DNA of 64,000 nt from Paramecium octaurelia (GCA_905182995.1 CAJJDP010000018.1:584010-648009), one strand, 5' to 3'; shown: positions 25,398 through 37,864, counted from the first letter of the stretch. Numbers and translations are program-made. Notes: generated from the letters alone by a model not told the origin.

Positions 25398-27860
25398 ATG
25401 TTAATATATATTTTATTATTGGGGTTAATTAATACTTAAAATGGACCCGTTTTGATTGAGAAATTCGGAAGGAGCAAGAAGAAATAGGTTCAAGCACCTC
25501 CACCAGATTTTGAGTGCATCGATGAACTTGATGAAGATGATGCCCCGCCTAAGGAATACCCATTGAAAGTGGGATCTTTATATCATTTATCTGATGGGTG
25601 GTATTTGAGATCAGAGGATTCCACCAATTAATAAGTGACTCTAATAAACATGAATGATATAAGCAGAATCAAATTTGTTGAGAAGGAGATAGAAGCAACA
25701 TTACCTGACAAATAGCCAGAACAGAAATTAAAGGACATGGAATGGACACCTTTATTGGCATTCGAACGATTTCCTAGGTAAAGAGGAGGTCATTCAATGC
25801 ATTCAATAGGAGATTACGTAGTGTTGTTTGGAGGTTGTTTGTTGAACATTTAATGCTTCAATGACTTATTTTTATTTAATGCAAGGACACGTATATGGAC
25901 GACACCAAAGGTATTTGGAATACCTCCAGTAGGTAGAAGTGGATTCGGATCACTGGTTAATGGAGCAAGACTGTATATATTCGGAGGACATACTATGTAA
26001 GGGTTGGTCAATGACTTATTTGTATTTGATTTGGAGAGTAGAAGTTGGAATTAATTGTCATGGCCAGGTTAAGCACCAACACCAAGGGCAGGTCATAAAA
26101 TGGTATTGACAAAATTGGGAGGTTTAATTTTTGGAGGGTTTGTTGGAGAAGTATACACAAATGACATATTTATTCTGGACTTTGTAAATGAGAGATGGGG
26201 AAAACCATCAGGTGGTGGAGATGTGCCTCTTGGAAGAGAGAGTTTCTCAATGACTTATCATCATGGGTTGACTTATGTTTTTGGAGGTTATGCTAAAGGA
26301 TTGATAATGAATGATCTATATACAATCAATGAAGATTTGATTTGGCAGAAAAGGGAAGTGGAAGGTGATATTCCTAGTCCTAGATAAGGAGCAGCTATGG
26401 CTGAATATGATAATAGAATATTTATAGTTGGAGGATGCAATCCCATATTATTTGAATGCTATAATGATGTTTATACATTAGATACTCAATCGATGACCTT
26501 TGCTAATGTGACTGTGGAGAAGAAAAGAAATTTAAGACAAGTTGCTTATGGTAGTATGGTATTCGCAGGATCTTTATTGATTCATTTTGGTGGATGCAAA
26601 TTATTAAAACATTGCAGTGATTCATTAATAGGATTGGCTGTGGCATCAGCTGAAACATGTCCTCCTTGTAAGAATGATGGAGAGTGTAGAGCTGGTCATT
26701 GCAGTTGCAAATAGGGTTGGCAAGGAATTGATTGTACTTAGAAGGTTCTCTGTAAGTAAAATTGTTTGGAATAAGGAATATGTTTAAGTAATGGATATTG
26801 TAAATGTTATCCTGGATACACAGGATCTGTTTGTCAATTGAATGTGCCATGTCCAGGTAATTGTACTGATGAAGAACATGGTATATGTGAGTTGGATGGA
26901 AAATGTAAATGTTTTGAAGGATTCTCAGGTGTCACATGTAGTGGTAATCCTGAAATCGATAGCAAATTGCCACAATCAACGGGATGTTTGGATGAATGCA
27001 ATCACAGAGGTTAATGTAATTTTGAAACTGGATTGTGTGCATGTGAGGATGGATTCAGTGGTCCTGATTGTTCACTTGTCTAAGGAACAGAATCTGGGTA
27101 TACTTCTATTTGGGATCTATTAAAGGAGTATGACGGTGAACACGAGAATGATTTAGAACCAGCAGATGCAGGAGAAGAGGATTTAAAAGAATTTATTTCG
27201 ACTGGATACAAATTTAATCAAAGGTAAGAAGGACCAATGCCAATGTTTGATGATGATATTGATAGAGTATATTATGTAGATGTAGATGAAAATGGTCATG
27301 TTGTAGACGATAATCATCAAAACAATAATAATTAAAATGATAATGCTCAACAATAGGATCCTAATAATGAAGATAATAGTAATTATCAATAATCATTACA
27401 ATCTGATCCTAAATTTAAACCTTACAATATTTAAGGAGAGAATACCAACAATCTCAATATCTTACAATCCAATCAAAATCCTTTTTCATTCAATTTTATG
27501 ATGGTACCTCCCAAGGTTTCATCCAAAGAAGAAGATCCATTTAAATTGTTGTTATTAGATGAATGTCCTAAAAGATGCTCAGAACATGGAGTATGCATTG
27601 AGCATGAGTGTTATTGCTGGTTTGGTTACACTGGAGATTGGTGTTAGGCTGAAAAAGTCAGTGATTTCTATAAGGGATGGACAAAAAAGGGAGTGATTTA
27701 GGCATGCGTCATAAGTTTCATAGTGGGCATGATTATCGGCTATGGCATAGTGTTGCTAATGAAAAAGAGAGGAAATAATGATGAATTTAGAAATATGTCT
27801 GAGGTTCCAAGTCAGAATATTGATGACAATGAAGGAGAAGTGGAAGAACTAATTATATGA
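25398..27860 (+). CDS. Kelch-repeat and EGF-repeat type I membrane protein
   Basis: 820 residues in a single exon. A signal peptide follows the ATG directly (M-L-I-Y-I-L-L-L-G-L-I-N-T). About five or six kelch repeats (F-G-G...N-D-L/I...W) build a beta-propeller between roughly residues 115 and 415. Residues 421-558 are EGF-like modules with C-x-C-x-x-G-W/Y/F-x-G-x-x-C spacing. An Asn/Gln/Asp-rich linker is followed by one more EGF-like module, then a single membrane helix at 766-788 and a short acidic cytoplasmic tail. The order kelch, EGF, membrane helix recalls attractin-type receptors of animals. A surface adhesion or recognition role is likely; the ligand is unknown. Confidence 0.88.
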
Positions 27861-28021
27861 TATATAATTATTATAATCATTTTATGAAATAGTCATATTA
27901 ACATGTAATGGATTTGATCAATATTATGCAGACATAATCAGTTGCGTGTCACAAGAACGAAATATTAGAGTTTAGTTTTGGTGTAATCTGATAATTATTT
28001 ATTTAATAAATTATACATAAT

Positions 28022-30794
28022 ATGGAAGAAAAGGAGATTGAATTATTCGGGAGCAATACTAAAATTAAAGATCAATAATAAGATGAATAGGAATAGGAAT
28101 AAATACAATATCGAAAGCAGGAATATAATTGCATCCGATTGTTGACTTTGATGCTAAAAAAGAATCTATTGCTCTTTCAAAGATAGAAATGTCTCTCCAT
28201 CTTTTTATTCTTATCGCCGTTATTGATATGTCTATTAATCTTATTATGGCAATACCTTGTGGATCGATTCACAGGATTCCTGATAATAGATCCACCTATA
28301 AAAGATATATTGAAATAAATCCCAAGATGCACATCTTATAATGATAATAATTGCATAACGATCGGATATTTCGTACTGGGACAAACCCAAGATTGGATAA
28401 CAAATGTAATGAAACGAGTTGCCCATACAAATCACCTTAAATATGATTAGGATGTCAAATTTATAGGAAATTATGATCAACCAAGTCAGATTTCAGAATA
28501 TCTATTGTCTCATATGAATCTCACTTAAATAGCAGTAGTATTTTGTACAGATTCTTGGATGTTGTATGATAAATAGCCAGAGATTTCAATCCCATGTTAA
28601 TTTGAAAGACTTGATAAATAGGTAGTGTTCTATACCATATTGTACAATTACACTCTATTGTACAGGTCTCCATACTTATCAGACATGAAAATAGCATATC
28701 CTAAAGATGCCTATGCATCATCTCTCAAAATCAGTTTGGACAACGCAATACTGAGGGAGTTCACCAAAATTCCTAAAGAAGATGACGAAGAATTCTTGTA
28801 TATATCTTAATAGGAATTTCCGACTATCCCAACTAGATTTATGTAAGGAATAGACATCGTGGGCAATTACGGTGCGTTTTACTTCTTTGCTCCCTACTTG
28901 CTTAACTTTTTGGTGTTAATAAATGAGATGCTGTAAGAAAAGGGCAAGAAACTTCGATAAGGTTTAACAGTGATGGGATTGACCCACACAATTTATTGGA
29001 TTAGTTGGAGTATCACAGCGTTGATTCTAGTAATCATTTTGACAATCAACCTATTGATTTGTGGGTAAGTGTTTAGGATGGACTTCTTTTTAAACACACC
29101 TAATTTGATTTTGTTCATTTTGTATGTGACTTTTGGTTTTTCGATTTCATTGGTAGCATTCTTTATAGTGGTTGTATGTCCAGATGTGAAAAATGGATAT
29201 ACAATAGCCTATGGATTCATACTAACAGCAATCCTGATGCAGATGTGTTTTACTTAAGCAGGGATGTCAATTCTATTTTATCGTTTAGATGCTTCTAGTT
29301 GGGTGAGTGTGGCCAGAATATTAATGAGTTTGTATCCAGCATTCAAATATTCATTGATTTTTGCAGATATTTCTATAAAGTCTTGTCGACATTACTCTTT
29401 GGAAGAAGGGAGATGGGTAGAAGGAGATGGATTCACTTTTGCTGACTTATTCGCAGTAAATAGTGGTAAAGTATAATTGGATAAGAATGTCCAATATCAA
29501 TCGCCATGTGCAATGGATAACTATTTCCATTTATTGTTGGCATGTATGTTCTACATCTTGTTGACATACTACTTCGATCACATTCTTGAAAGTGTATGTT
29601 TATTATTCATTAATAGAATAGAGGAAAGGCTGATTCATTATTGTTCTGCATCACTAAACCCTTTAACATGTTCTTCAAGTCTCCTCCTTAGCCCATCACT
29701 GATCTTCAATACTAGTGTCATACCAATGATTCAGCTCAATTAGAGAAGGAGAGAGTAATCAAGAATTCCAATAACAACTATGTGGATGGGTTGAGAATCA
29801 TAGGGTTAAGTAAGACTTATCACAAATATCCCTTCAATATAATATCCAAAGATGATGTTCATGCTCTTAAGGATATTTATCTAGAAATAAATTCTGGAGA
29901 ATGTCTGGCATTGTTGGGACATAATGGAGCAGGCAAGACTACTTTGATTGGATTGTTGACAGGGATGTTCAAACCGTCTAAGGGAACTGCTCAAATTATG
30001 AATTATGATCTCAATGATATGGAAAAGATTAGAGCTATGTTAGGGGTGTGTCCACAATTCGATATTCTATGGAATCAATTGACTGCAGCTGAACATCTAA
30101 GAATGTATGCTACGATTAAAGGATTGCATAGAGATCAAATAGAGAATGAGATAGATCTTAGATTAAAGGAAGTTGAATTGTTGCATGTCAAAGATCAACA
30201 AATTCAAACATACAGTGGAGGAATGAAAAGAAGAGTTTCTTTGGCTATCAGTGCGATTGGGAATCCAAAGATCATTATAATGGATGAGCCAACCACAGGA
30301 ATGGATCCCAGAGCTAGGAGGCAGGTTTGGAAAATGATTAAGAATATGAAACAAAATAGAGTTGTGATACTAACTACACATGCTATGGAAGAAGCAGATG
30401 TGTTGGCTGATAGGATAGCTGTGATGGCTGAAGGATAATTGAAAGCTATTGGTACGAGTTTGTTTCTGAAGAACAATTTCTCAGATGGATATAGAGTCAA
30501 CATTATCACTGATTAGGTGGATGAATGTTTATCAAAAATAAAACTCTTATTAAATTAATTTAAACTATTAGACACCAGTGGTGGTAGCATTTTGTAAATT
30601 TATCATTTTATTTCAGAATCTCCATACCCTTCTAATATATGCAAGATTTGAAGGCCTTGTTTGAAGTGTTCGAAAAGAAAGAATCCGATTTATCTGAAAC
30701 CTAATTGCAATTAAGAAAACTCATTAAGGATTGGGGATTGAGTCATGCAACATTGGAAGAGGTCTTCATGAAAGTAACTAGATGTTGTGAATGA
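28022..30794 (+). CDS. Half-size ABC transporter, ABCA-like
   Basis: 908 residues with two introns, 29594-29616 (23 nt, TAG) and 30594-30616 (23 nt, CAG). A short Gln-rich cytoplasmic start is followed by one membrane helix, a large extracytoplasmic loop and then about five helices. One nucleotide-binding domain follows: Walker A G-H-N-G-A-G-K-T at 625-632, Q-loop C-P-Q-F-D, signature Y-S-G-G-M-K-R-R, Walker B with D747-E-P-T-T-G-M-D, and the switch His in L-T-T-H-A-M-E-E-A. The G-M-D-P-x-x-R-R context and D-V-L-A-D-R-I are typical of the ABCA lipid-transporter subfamily. With one membrane domain and one ATPase it must act as a dimer. The C-terminus ends A-T-L-E-E-V-F-M-K-V, again ABCA-like. 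Confidence 0.9.
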
Positions 30795-30875
30795 TAATTG
30801 TTATATTATCGAACATTTATTAAAGTTTGTTGTATCTATTATTTAATCAAATTTTCCTATTATTTAATACTTATT

Positions 30876-31629
30876 ATGAAATCTCAAGCTGTCTTTACTT
30901 ATTCCTTCCATACCTCCAGAGATCCTTGTCATTTTTAATTTACAAAGACCATCCAATAGAAACATAAACATTCATTTAGTGATCTCTTTGCTAGTAATTA
31001 ATTAGAACAGCGTATCAATTAAAAGATAAGAAGAAAGAGTTGTCATTGCAATGAATGTGGTAGAATGAGCAAATTCCAATACAAGTTTATGAATCTCAAG
31101 CATCACTAACCACAACCAAGGAATCAGAGTTACACTCTTCATGCATCAACAGAACATAGGCCAATTTAAAATAGATTCTCTATTTAACTTCCAAGTACAT
31201 CCTACTCATTATTCAGATATCCAACACATTCGCAAAAGTTAGGGCTCCTTTCGTGTCAGTAGAAAATAGTTAATCAATGATAAATCTGATGAACAAAGAT
31301 CTCCACTTATGCTCTACGACTCTTCCTTTGCCAGGTCCTCTATTAGTACAACCTAGAAATTATTGGAAGATACTGCTCACAAAAATAAACCTTTCAGACC
31401 AAGTGTTTTTCATTCTCATGATGGACCTTCTCCACTTGTACTTAAATCTCAGCAATTAATTACTGAGAGACTTCCTTAAACTGAAAGATCTACAAATACT
31501 AAAATTAAACTCCGCAATAATCCTAAACTCTTGTGCCCGCTCTTAATTGGGTTTACTAAAAAAGTTTTAACTTTTTCAAAAATTAAACCAACTTAGACAA
31601 ACAAACACAATAGATTTAAAACATAATGA
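30876..31629 (+). CDS. Tandem Cys-motif family protein 1 (one R-R-K-S-C-x-C-x-x-C-G motif)
   Basis: 243 residues, one intron 31195-31216 (22 nt, GTA...CAG). Near residues 60-80 it carries R-R-K-S-C-H-C-N-E-C-G followed by F-Q-Y-K-F-M-N-L. The remainder is basic and rich in Ser, Pro, Gln and Asn, with low complexity and no membrane helix. The same motif occurs in the two genes immediately downstream on the same strand, so this is the first of a tandem array of paralogues. Three closely spaced cysteines could bind a metal with a fourth ligand from elsewhere or in a dimer; this is inference. No known family is recognised. Confidence 0.65.
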
Positions 31630-31887
31630 TATTCTTTATAATTTTATATTTATGTTTTAAACTTCTTAATAATTATTGTATATAATCATCAAAGAAATAA
31701 ATAAAACAATTTTGAATTAAATCATAATGTTTGACTTCGATATGTTTATAATTTAAATTAACTTATATTTTGATAATGAATATTATTTCTATTTCATTTT
31801 ATAATATATTGTAATAATAAATATAAGATTTTATTTAAGAACAGTAATTACAACTATATTAAATTATTAATAAATTGAGAACTCACT

Positions 31888-32772
31888 ATGTCTTCATCAA
31901 CAAATCAAAAATTAATAAAAAGCAGGAACAAAAGTTTTATTCGTCCTCAAAATCATCAAATAAGTGAATAATTTAAATAAAGAAGAAAAAGTTGTAATTG
32001 TGAGTCATGTGGATAACTTAGCTCTCTATAATTCAAGTTTCTGAATTTATAATCATCTGATTCCCATCTTTCAATCAACAAACCAAAGAAATATTAGAGC
32101 ATTGAATCTACATATATGGATTCTCAAGATGCCATCATTGCAAATAATTAAATTCATAAACCTTAAGCAATCGAAGTTAAATTACAGCGCCATACAAACC
32201 CTAATACAAGTCTGATTTAAACTAATTAGTTCCACTATCCAAAGAAATAACGCTCAAATAGTTGTTGTTGTGACGAATGTGGAAATATTACTAAATTTCA
32301 ATCATCAGCAAAGTTAATTTATATCTAATAGATAATCAAAAACAGACACACTAATTTTAGAATTAAAAGAAACCTTGATTAAATGTTCAAAGGAATCAGT
32401 CCAATCGAAAAAAAATAAGAATAAGAACCTGAAGATGATGAAAATTATTCACCCTATACAAATCAAATCACCTCATTTAGAAGATCAAATCTAATATTGA
32501 ATCAACGTACAAAACTACTCTCAAAAGGTTATTAAGGCAGTTCCAGAAAGGTATTCCTTAAAGATGCTTGCAAAACAACATTCTTTACTAAAACCAATTC
32601 AAATACTAGGGATCTTACAATAAAACCTGAAACCTATACTCCAAACGTTACAAAAAAAAAACTAAACCTGCCAATTGTGAAATCCTCTAACAGCAAATCA
32701 ACATAAGTAGCCAATGAAGTTCAACTTTTTAAATTTACTCCTAAATTAAATAGTATTAATCTAATATCTTGA
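31888..32772 (+). CDS. Tandem Cys-motif family protein 2 (two motif copies)
   Basis: 294 residues in one exon, ATG at 31888, TGA at 32770-32772. It contains the motif twice: R-R-K-S-C-N-C-E-S-C-G near residue 33 and R-S-N-S-C-C-C-D-E-C-G near residue 129, each followed by an aromatic/Gln segment (L-Q-F-K-F; K-F-Q-S). The two copies suggest internal duplication of a unit of about 95 residues. Overall composition is basic with many Lys, Ser, Asn and Gln. No signal peptide or membrane helix is visible. It lies 258 bp after the previous paralogue and 86 bp before the next. Confidence 0.65.
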
Positions 32773-32858
32773 ATTAAAGATGACTATTATTAAAATTTAA
32801 TATTTATTATTTATTTGAAGTTGTATTTCTTTTAAGCTATTCCAATATTTTGAACACA

Positions 32859-33779
32859 ATGAGAAGATAAATAAGTAAAAAAGACTACACTATAAAATGT
32901 GAAATTGTTTTAAATAAAATCTCTAACTCTAGAAGTTTTAACATTTAACAAGTTTAAGATGATGTAATCGAATAACCAAGAGGTTTAACAAGAAGAAAAA
33001 GTTGTTACTCTTAATTATTTGGATACATGAATAAATTCTAAAATCGATACCATAATATTTTACCTGAATTAAAAACCAAATATTGTACTTAAGATAAGGA
33101 GACAAAGGAAACCTATAGAAGACAAACGTAAATAGCTGAAGATACGGTCATAAGGAAATTTCGAAGAGGCCTTTAAGAATTGACAAAATGCTAAACTGTT
33201 ATATAAACTCTAAAAATGCTTAAAAATAAAAATAGAAACATCTAAAATTTTATTAAATAAATGAGAACTCCTAATAATAAAATTGTGCAAGAAAAAACAA
33301 GAAGAAACAGTTGCTTTTGTTCAGAATGTGGTTCACAAAGTCAGTTTTAATTGACTCATTAAAATGATCCATATTTCAATTATTTCAATTATAATGAATT
33401 TTTAAAAAGAAAGATAATTGATCCGAAATTCAACAAGTTTAAAAATAAACTATTATCTCAAATATAATTAGAAAATATGAAAAAAAGCTTCGTTAATGAA
33501 AATAAATCATAAATCAATAAATATAAAACTGTTTCAAGAACTACTAATCTATTATTAAAGCTATCCTCAACAAAACTTTCAAATTAAAATTAGAGATAAT
33601 TTTCTATTCAATCAAAAAGAGTTAAAACTGAATTCACACAATGCTCTCCTAAGTCATTCAAATAATACTCAAGTCAAACTACCAAATATAGAAAATTTGT
33701 AACCTATTCCAACTATTAGTCAATGATTACGAATTAAACTAAAGATAGCTTTAAATCTTTGGCTTCTATATACAAATGA
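32859..33779 (+). CDS. Tandem Cys-motif family protein 3 (one degenerate and one intact motif)
   Basis: 306 residues in one exon, ATG at 32859, TGA at 33777-33779. The first motif position reads R-R-K-S-C-Y-S-Q-L-F-G, so two of the three cysteines are lost while the flanking residues remain. The second is intact, R-R-N-S-C-F-C-S-E-C-G, about 100 residues later. The protein is strongly basic with many Lys, Asn, Gln and Thr. Decay of one copy beside a preserved one suggests that single motifs are enough or that the first is losing function. It is the third member of the array, all on the plus strand. Confidence 0.65.
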
Positions 33780-33909
33780 GACGTCATTATGAGTATTGAA
33801 AAAACTTATAATATAATATAAATCTTTATAAATAAGAATTATAATCTTAAGAGTTTAGTCTTCCAAAGTTTGTTAAATTAACCCATTCTATATATATTCA
33901 TTTTTATTA

Positions 33910-34158
33910 ATGGTTAAAATCTTAAACTATACATTATTCTAGACTGAATTAAAATTAATCTTTCAAAAGTCACGAGAATTTCTTTCTTGCATTAATAATT
34001 AATAAGATTACACAAATAAGCTACCATTTGTAACATTTTTCTTATCAATTTAGGAGAATCTAAAGAAAATGAAGAAAACCTTAGAATTAAAGGAAAATTC
34101 ATTGTTTATATTTGCCGAATAAATAATATTATTTCTGTCTCATATGTTCAAGTTTTGA
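33910..34158 (+). CDS. Small hypothetical protein (74 residues)
   Basis: Two exons joined by a canonical intron at 34030-34053 (24 nt, GTA...TAG) give 74 residues from ATG at 33910 to TGA at 34156-34158. The sum is a multiple of three. The sequence is Lys/Leu-rich with a hydrophobic C-terminal third (L-F-I-F-A-E-Q-I-I-L-F-L). A tail-anchored protein is conceivable. It sits between the Cys-motif array and WRAP73 in what would otherwise be a 510 bp gap. I recognise no family, and the case rests on the frame and the splice site only. Confidence 0.45.
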
Positions 34159-34290
34159 GAGGAATTCAATTAATAAAATTTCAAGCAGCGGATTTGAATA
34201 ATTGAATATTACACTAAACTAAACACACAGTATTTTCAATTAAAGAAATTATGAATTGTTATAATATATAATTTAAAATTCAAAATTAAG

Positions 34291-35624
34291 ATGAACTTTA
34301 GTGAAATCTTTCCAGGTGTAATATTTGCTTAATTTGCACCAAATAGCAAATACATTGTGTTAAGTAATGGAACAAGAGTAATTGTAAAAGAATCTGATTA
34401 ATTACAATCAATTAATTTTACACATTCATAAATTAATGATGCTTAAATACAATAAATAGAAATATCACCTAATAGTGAATTAATTGCATTAAGTTATCCA
34501 AAAAAGGGATACGTAGAAATTAGAAAAATAGATGAAATTAATTGGTGTGCAAGAATTGATGACAGTGTTGAAACTATTTAATGGTGTCCAGATTCTATTT
34601 AATTAGCTGTTATTAGTGAATTTTAAGTAAAAATAAATAAAATCATTATAGATTAAAGCATCAATTTACAATTTGAATAACAAAAACGTGACTCATTTTA
34701 AAAACCCAAAATAAATTTCATTTAGTCATAATGGGAGATTCATGGTAATGAGCGAAAGAAAGGATGCTAAAGATTTTATTGGAATTTATAGTGTTAGAGA
34801 TTGGAAATTATTGAATTATCAACCTTCTGATACCTTAGATACAGCATTATTACAATGGTCACATAATGACTCGTTCATTGGAGTTTAAGACACTGAATTA
34901 AATGTAATTTGTTTTATCGAATATTGATTAGTTTCGACTCAATCTTCATTGTCCTTGTTAAGGTCTATAAATGAAATTTGAACCTTATTCATATTCACTT
35001 GGTATCAAAGTTAGTAGGTTTGCTAATTAAAGTGATTTGATGGCTGTTGGAGCTAATGATGAAAAATTAAGAATCATTAATTTACTGACACTTAAATAAA
35101 TAACAGAATTAGAGCATAAGATTACAAAGGATGTTTTAATCTATAAAGAAGAAGAGTATTCTGATTAATATTCATAGAGGGTAGTGACTAAATGTAATAT
35201 AATAATATGATAATTAGTTACTTAAATGGAATAAGGTTGTAAAATCAATATCTCAAAGAACCAAAATGGTATTAGTTTATTGGAATGGAGTTATAAGGAC
35301 GACTATATTGCCACTAAGTTTGATGGAATGTAAAATTGTGTCTTCATTTGGGACATGGAATTATTGACCTTGAAAGCTATAATGGTTTAAATATTACCTG
35401 TTAAATCTTTTACATGGTCGAAAAATTCTACAACTCTAACAGTTTGTACTGGAAGTAGTAAGATATTCTTTTGGAATCCAACATGTACATCTGCTTGCGA
35501 TATGCCATTCGATAAGAACTTCCATGTTGTAAAAATAGATTGGAGCACTGATCAAAAAAGTATGTTACTTTTTGATAAATCCGATGTTGTTGTTGCTTAT
35601 CCAACTTTAGATGACAGTTTTTGA
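34291..35624 (+). CDS. WRAP73: WRAP73/WDR8-type WD-repeat protein
   Basis: 418 residues, slightly shorter than animal orthologues (about 460). Introns 34627-34651 (25 nt), 34904-34931 (28 nt) and 35194-35217 (24 nt). The start M-N-F-S-E-I-F-P and the block K-F-E-P-Y-S-Y-S-L-G-I-K, followed by A-V-G-A-N-D-E-K and I-T-E-L-E-H, are diagnostic for the WRAP73 family. The chain should fold into WD40 propellers. WRAP73 works with SSX2IP/Msd1-type partners at centrosomes and spindle poles, and in ciliated cells at basal bodies, where it helps anchor microtubules and build cilia. That role fits a ciliate well. All three introns are confirmed by family residues reappearing on both sides. Confidence 0.9.
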
Positions 35625-35722
35625 TTAATTAATATATTAAATCACCATATGTGTCTAACATCAACATATGATATATTTGTGAGTGTAAATGAAAATAAAA
35701 AGACTATATTTAATATTTTAAA

Positions 35723-36166
35723 ATGAGCGATACCCAATTCATAAGGAATTTAAATATCAAACAATAATTGCAATCAAATAAGCTAACAGCATTCATCTGC
35801 CACTTCGGTATCAGGAGAGACATAGTTGTATTTTTTCCAACATTCTACTTCAATAACAGTTTGAACTTGCTTCCCCTTCTCTATTTCATCGACAAATGTT
35901 ATTTTGTGTTTCTTTAGTCCTTTCATTATTTCTACACCAGTCTTGTCCTTCCTTTTTATTTTTTGAACTACTATCTAATCTTAATTCACAATATTATTTG
36001 TTAATTCCATACTATTATAAATATGAACAAATCCTTCTCAAAACACTTAAGATCCTTTCTTTAAACTCATTTTTAAAAACAAAAAAATTGTATAGAATTA
36101 CATTGCATTAATACTTAAGGCATTCTCAATTTTGATAAACCACATATTATTCAACATTACAACTGA
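35723..36166 (+). CDS. Hypothetical protein with hydrophobic middle
   Basis: One exon of 147 residues, ATG at 35723, TGA at 36164-36166. The N-terminal third is polar. Residues 35-95 are rich in Phe, Tyr, Leu and Ile and could form one or two membrane segments; the tail is basic. No antisense frame competes. Phe/Tyr-rich reading frames can arise by chance in A+T-rich DNA, so confidence is low. No family is recognised. Confidence 0.35.
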
Positions 36167-36595
36167 TAACTGCAATAAAATACTTAGAATAATTCTCATT
36201 TTTTATTATATATACTCTTCTCTTTAATATCAAAGGGCTTTTATACAATAATACAATCTTTATACTGCCTTATAAACTAAGAATTATTAGCGATAAGCAT
36301 TTATAAGAATATAATTATTAATTAAGACAACTTTTATTCTTTTATAGTCTAATATTAGATAAAGAAGGTAGTTATAGCTTTTATTGATTTCAGAATAAGT
36401 ACCTTCATTAACAGAACTTAGAATTAAAAGCAATTAAAAATACTGAAGTGAGTAAAAATGAAAAAAAAATTATAAAATTTTATTCTGAAAATAGTATAAT
36501 AGGACTGGAAAAAAGGTTTAGATTATTTGATTTATAATCATCTTGTTATATTTATAATATAATGATTGATAATATTGTAAATTTTAACATTTAGT
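36167..36595. other. Intergenic, no gene seen
   Basis: About 430 bp of A+T-rich sequence, with TGA frequent in all frames. It lies between two gene ends that converge on it and shows no repeat or RNA gene. Confidence 0.55.
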
Positions 36596-37079
36596 TCATT
36601 TCTTTTTATTGTTTTTGAACATATTTTAGATTGGATCATAAGGATCAGGTTCTGGTTTCCAGCCTTTTTGATATTTCCATGTTTTTGGTATTTTTCTATC
36701 TTAAGGTTTAAGGTCTTTGTTTCTTTATTTATTATTTTGATCAGTCTAGAACTTTTCCAAGGCTTCACCTTTGCCATAGGTTCTGTTAATTGTGATTTTA
36801 TTAGGGTCAACTTAAATTTTTTCAATTTCCTTAGACATTAATAATTGACAGTACTTGTTGTAGATTTTTAATTTATTCATCAATATTATAGGGTTTAGTA
36901 GCATCCTCTAATTTGAGATTCTCTGAGTTTCCAGCTAAAAATCCCCAATCTCTATTCCAAGCAGCTGTACATGTTAATTCATTATTGACTCTTCCAATCC
37001 AATTTCTATCATCCGCCACAGGGTCACCTGTTGACACAAATTTTCCTCCTGCTTACTTTTATTATACTTGTTTAGGCAT
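36596..37079 (-). CDS. Small conserved-looking protein, possibly a ciliary microtubule inner protein (CIMIP1/C20orf85-like)
   Basis: 152 residues, ATG at 37079, TGA at 36596-36598. Intron 36830-36854 is 25 nt and ends in AAG; both flanking frames are unambiguous here. The N-terminal half has D-D-R-N-W-I-G-R-V-N-N-E and A-A-W-N-R-D-W-G-F-L. The W-x3-W-G-F-L pattern resembles the small axonemal protein C20orf85/CIMIP1. The C-terminal half is basic with K-T-W-K-Y-Q-K-G-W-K-P. No membrane helix is present. The ciliary assignment rests on one short motif remembered from the family and on the organism, so it is tentative. The gene itself is well supported. Confidence 0.7.
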
Positions 37080-37238
37080 GAAATTTATATGATATAAATA
37101 TTAATCAATTAAGTTACATTTAAATGAAGCATAAATTATAATTATCGATGTTTTATTGTTATTATTTATATATATGAGCAGATAATTAAGACGGTAAAAA
37201 CATAAAGAGTTCATAATATATTAAAATAGTTGTATGTT

Positions 37239-37697
37239 TCATCGTTTCTTATTGGAAAATCGCTCAAGTACTTTATTCAAAGAATCTTGATGCATTCTAA
37301 CTTTTGGTGTGACTGATAGTAATTAACTCATATTTATAATAGTATATTTTGGTTTCTTTTTAATTGGAGATTATGAAATATTTTTCTATTTTTACTAATC
37401 TTCTTGTGTTAATGTTGGAGTGAATTTGAATCGAATTCTGCTCTTAGTTGTAGAAGGAGTATAAAAATTAGCACTAAAAGAACCAGTCTGATATGCTTAA
37501 CTTTAAGTTGGCCTATGATGATGTAAAGAGGTAATGGATGCTTGTTGGTTAATTTATTTTGGCTGTGATAATGTTCTGATCCTATGACTACTATTTTCTG
37601 AGATTCTCCTTTCTAATTTAGGTAAATAACCGGTAAATAAGGTATCCAAATAGCATTGTTCCTCAATATCCCATCCTGAATTATCACACAAATTCAT
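37239..37697 (-). CDS. Hypothetical Ser/Gln-rich protein
   Basis: 152 residues in one exon, ATG at 37697, TGA at 37239-37241. It starts with an acidic segment (M-N-L-C-D-N-S-G-W-D-I-E-E) and becomes Ser-, Thr-, Gln- and His-rich. A run of basic-aromatic residues (S-R-I-R-F-K-F-T-P) lies in the middle. No domain, signal or membrane helix is visible. It is divergent from the TBC gene, with 167 bp between the two start codons, a space that must hold both promoters. I do not recognise a family. Confidence 0.6.
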
Positions 37698-37864
37698 TTT
37701 AAATATATAATTTAATTAAGTTTCCAAGAACTGAGGTGGAAAACATAGCAATTCTATTTTGCACTATAAACATCTAAGTTTATATTAATGATTAATATAT
37801 ATTTTTCATTCTATAAGCCACCATATTATACAGAATATTGAGTAATAAAAATAAAAATCATATA

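Noticed and set aside
30163-30509. Minus-strand frames inside the ABC transporter ATPase domain
   Set aside because: They are antisense to a domain with complete Walker A, signature and Walker B motifs and have no recognisable content.
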